64,000 nt of DNA, from assembly GCA_001466705.2 (NCBI GenBank), contig LATX02000001.1, positions 1,550,001-1,614,000 of the forward strand. Direction: 5' to 3'. Below the pieces are notes generated by a model, which made no database searches, was not told the DNA's origin, and worked only from the letters and a program-made list of their open reading frames with translations. Origin of the DNA: Moniliophthora roreri. Lineage: Eukaryota > Basidiomycota > Agaricomycetes > Agaricales > Marasmiaceae. The translations under genes were made by a program, and so were the position numbers. Positions 61,301 to 64,000 of this stretch are shown piece after piece; position 1 is the first letter of the stretch, and every line of letters begins with the position of its first letter.

Positions 61301-62469
61301 ATCGTCTGCCTAGCATATCCCATGCTTAATCAAGTGCTACCTGGTGCGTAATCTCCATTACACCGCTTTACTGAATGCTGAATGTATATCAGCTGTGTAT
61401 GATCGCCCGAACGCGTAAGCCTATTCTATCTCGATCAAAAAATATCCTTATCCTCAGTCATCCAGACTCATACCCTGCGGTCTCTGCGACGGCGATGGCA
61501 ATGTCGCGGTACGTACTTTCCGATGTCACTTTTTATACCTGGCTCAACTCTCCCTTTAGTTATTAACAAAAACCAAGAATGAATTCCTCGTTGAAACTCT
61601 GATGCGCACAATGACTACCGAAATGGGATCAAGCGCCGCTTTCGTACCGCCACCCTTGGCGTTGAAGGACGCAAGGGATTACGGCGTGGTGCGAACGCAA
61701 AGCCAGGCTTGGTGGATAGGCAGAGCTGTTGCTATCTGCCGTCAGAAGAATGACCTGAAGAGCGTCCCAGATGAGATCTTGAAGCTCCAGACAGGGAAGT
61801 GTATCTTCGTGGGGAAGATTACCAATGTGTCGAGGGTTGGTCAAGCCCGTTCATTTTTCTCTTTACATCCGCTGAACTCTGAGCACAGGAAGTCCGTGAT
61901 GGATTCACATGGGGTGAAGTGACCATCGCCCGTTTACGAGATGATGAACTAGAAGACTCGTCTGCTGTTAGTACCGCGGAAGATGATTCCGTGATGGTGA
62001 TTCCGTTCCAGAACGAGAATCTAGTCGCGTATATTGATAAGCCGGATGGCGCAAGAACGATGGTGGCTATCGTGCCTGACCTTATTACCGTCCTAGACTC
62101 TCAGAGTGGAAGTCATCTAGGAACACAGATGTGTAAGTGATCTTTGACTTTTCTGAAAAGCGCCGAGCGATTGATCTACTTTTATCCGCAGACTCTTATG
62201 GGTCGAGAGTGACTGGTATGTTTCTCTTGACAAGACCCGCGTAAAGTCATATTCTCAAACTTGGTGCACAGTTATTGCTCTCGCTGGCTCACCGCTTTGG
62301 ACAACTCCCGAGGGATTGCGGATTGGCGGGCCTGAAGCGTTTGGGTATGCAACTGACATTTCTCCTGAGATAGAGTCGCTGAGTCTATTCATTCAGATTG
62401 AAAGATTCCTACACGCCTATAGGCCAATACATTACCCCAAAATCTGTAATCGAGACCTATCAGTCCTGA
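58382..62469 (+). CDS. Hydantoinase/oxoprolinase A-type protein fused to a DUF917 domain
   Basis: This is a predicted cytosolic ATP-dependent ring-opening enzyme of the N-methylhydantoinase A/5-oxoprolinase family, joined to a DUF917 (S-methylthiohydantoin desulfurase-like) domain. It begins MYRIGVDVGGTNTDSVLLDI, the ASKHA phosphate-binding loop. Then come TIGTTHFINAVVQ, INPIVESELVEQAEIIKAKG, GVFSPLDVSGDHEYTARDIL, AMLVADVGGTTTDCGVLLPS, VGLGGGSRVRV and HSVANAVGAAIANVSGEVDT. The DUF917 part runs GTGGGGTPYPAYLMCRAILR, GCIMGSPSVSGERVMGGLPI, FMGVGEYQATICDEIGGGNG, ARDYGVVRTQSQAWWIGRAV and PDLITVLDSQSGSHLGTQMY. It ends GLKDSYTPIGQYITPKSVIE TYQS after a last intron (about 62343-62397). About eighteen exons all join in frame. 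In bacteria these two domains are usually separate genes. The substrate in fungi is not established. Confidence 0.86.
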
Positions 62470-63846
62470 GGTCCAGTTTGGAGGACGAGCATATAATATA
62501 CTGTAATATCAAGACCTTTGGGTCTGAAGGTATTTCTATCCCATATTATTCGCTTCCAGCGCCTGTGTCGAAAGCTATCAATTCCACGCCACAGGGTTCT
62601 CTCTGAACTATATCTCCTACACCCTCATATGACCCATCTTGACGGTAATCGGTGACTTCGTGCCGGCGATACGAGGATGCCTGATCCAAATACGAATAAC
62701 ACAAATCGTTTTAGGATCCAATATTCAATAACTTGCCGCACTGAACTTAGTTGTCCGGTGTCGTCCCTGCATCACTCAGAAGCAACGGAATAGCGACCAG
62801 TGGAGCAGTACTGGTGATCACATATCACCGGAGCAGAGCGATACAACGTGTAACATGGGCGGCCAAATGCCGAACTGTGGGCGGGAAGTGATATTACCAA
62901 ATGATGAATGGGAAGTCCTAGCTGGCAATCCTGGGCGGGTCTTCTCGATCTGAGAGTAACGGCAACGGCAGAAGATTTGCCGCATCGGTGAATTCGGGTG
63001 CTGAAAGGTATCCATCCAGCGTGCCGAGATGGTAAGCGAACCGTATCGTGATGCTGCGGATGAGTGGGAGACTCCAAAGTGTGAGAGGCCGGGGGTTGGA
63101 AGCATTGGAGAATCGAGTTCAAGGTTACTCAGGGCTGCTTTGAATTTGGTCCCAGATTCAGTGACATGCCTATTGCTCTAAAAATTGACTGTCAAGAGGC
63201 GTCCGTGCTGCGAGCATGTTCTGCCGAGGTACATGGTAGAAACGCAGGCAGCATTTGCAGATCCGGAGAGGAATGCTTTGAAAGAACCTAGGCGACATCT
63301 AGAGAGAACAATAGACGTATTCGCTGGATATCACGGGAGGTAAATCTGACTCGGTCAATCAGTAATAGTTCAATTGTAGTCATGCAAACTTGTATACGTA
63401 CACGTGTTGGAGTTGCTCCGAGTCCAGGAATATGGGGAAAGGAACAATCATGGGATCATGACATAACTTTTGGGCGCTGAGCTGGTGAAGGGTCTGAAAA
63501 CTTGACCTACCCAGAACTCCCAGAGGCTGCTGAAGGAGAAGGTTAGCTGAGAATTTCGTGGTTGGAAGTGTGTTGGTCGAGTCACATGATGTAGCACAGC
63601 AATCATGAGTAAAAATAGACCCTATTGAGGCAAACGGCGCTTGTTTAGAAGCACACACAAATCAGATCCATGACTAGATTCATTTCCCTACATACATACA
63701 TACTCCCTGCCCGTTCCCTTTCATATAATCTTTTCCTTCTCCCCCGCTCCCTCTTTAACACATAGACAATCTCAAGTCGCTCATTCGTTCCAATCCGTTT
63801 CATCCAAGGCCTTGTATAACGCTGGGTCTACCACGTACTCCCTACA
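62470..63846. other. Gene-free interval at the right side
   Basis: Almost 1.4 kb without a recognisable gene. Short minus-strand frames at 62772-63122 and 63380-63658 do not resemble known families and lack supporting splice structure. From about 63680 to 63780 the plus strand becomes C/T-rich, which fits a promoter for the gene starting at 63847. Confidence 0.4.
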
Positions 63847-64000
63847 ATGCACATTCCAGTGTCGATACCCGGAGGCTCCAAGGACAAACCGGCTAGTGGA
63901 GGGGAACGCTCGCGAACGTCGTCTCTTACCAATGGCTCAGGATCCACCAGGCATCGAGGAGGAAGATTCAAGTTGCGTCGCGCAGCAAATCTGCTCACCA
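63847..64000 (+). CDS. Start of a possible gene, cut by the window end
   Basis: An ATG at 63847 follows a C/T-rich leader and opens a frame to the last base: MHIPVSIPGGSKDKPASGGE, then a Ser/Arg/Gly-rich stretch reading RSRTSSLTNGSGSTRHRGG and RFKLRRAANLL. The sequence is low-complexity and basic, as in the disordered N-termini of many fungal regulatory proteins. No domain is visible yet, and the gene model is incomplete. Confidence 0.5.
   Translation, partial: MHIPVSIPGGSKDKPASGGERSRTSSLTNGSGSTRHRGGRFKLRRAANLLT

Overview
The window looks like chromosomal DNA of a mushroom-forming basidiomycete (Agaricomycetes-like). Evidence: nearly every gene is cut by many short introns of about 50-70 nt with GT..AG ends. 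The genes are packed on both strands, several divergent pairs share promoters under 100 bp, and the families present (a DUF6534-type membrane protein, a microsomal P450 of the multi-copy fungal type, a fused hydantoinase/DUF917 protein, a CAP/PR-1 secreted protein) are typical of that group. I assigned genes by joining exons by eye and recognising families. No database search was run.

Layout. 1-3499: no coding gene seen, ending in the pyrimidine-rich leader of a cyclin gene (3500-5021). 5022-7202: no gene seen. 7203-9119 (-): Gfo/Idh/MocA oxidoreductase. 9302-14471: a 5.2 kb AT-rich block with almost no CpG dinucleotides, holding decayed repeats. 15148-18557 (+): WAC/DDT chromatin-remodelling subunit (Itc1-like). 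18917-22001 (+): vacuolar amino-acid transporter, apparently a pseudogene carrying a 482 bp Tourist/Harbinger-like MITE and a 65 bp tandem duplication. 22538-26509 (+): inositol hexakisphosphate kinase (KCS1). 26976-28006 (+): Mediator Med27. 28155-29094 (-): eIF3k. 29191-30599 (+): WDR5/Swd3. 30794-31877 (+): polyubiquitin. 31999-33043 (-): UTP23. 33118-34137 (+): EMC7. 34217-34795 (-): small unassigned protein. 35125-36550 (+): CAP/PR-1 protein. 37304-39475 (+): cytochrome P450. 39723-42456 (+): four CCCH fingers plus an RBR ubiquitin ligase. 42514-43536 (+): DLT1-like membrane protein. 43784-45032 (-): 3-ketosphinganine reductase. 45834-47768 (+): DUF6534-type membrane protein. 48263-49641 (-): NADH-cytochrome b5 reductase. 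49909-52140 (+): dual-specificity phosphatase. 52800-54079 (-): TVP23. 54148-55713 (+): unknown polytopic membrane protein. 55908-57758 (-): GT61-type glycosyltransferase. 58382-62469 (+): hydantoinase/oxoprolinase-DUF917 fusion. 63847 to the window end (+): start of a possible further gene.

Most genes are housekeeping: transcription and chromatin (Itc1, WDR5, Med27), ribosome biogenesis and translation (UTP23, eIF3k), ubiquitin (polyubiquitin, RBR), membranes and secretion (EMC7, TVP23, TSC10, CBR1) and signalling (cyclin, KCS1, DSP). They do not form one pathway or an evident biosynthetic cluster. I did not find a convincing new multi-gene system. The most unusual things are the CpG-free block, the recent-looking MITE inside a decaying transporter gene, and the CCCH-RBR architecture.
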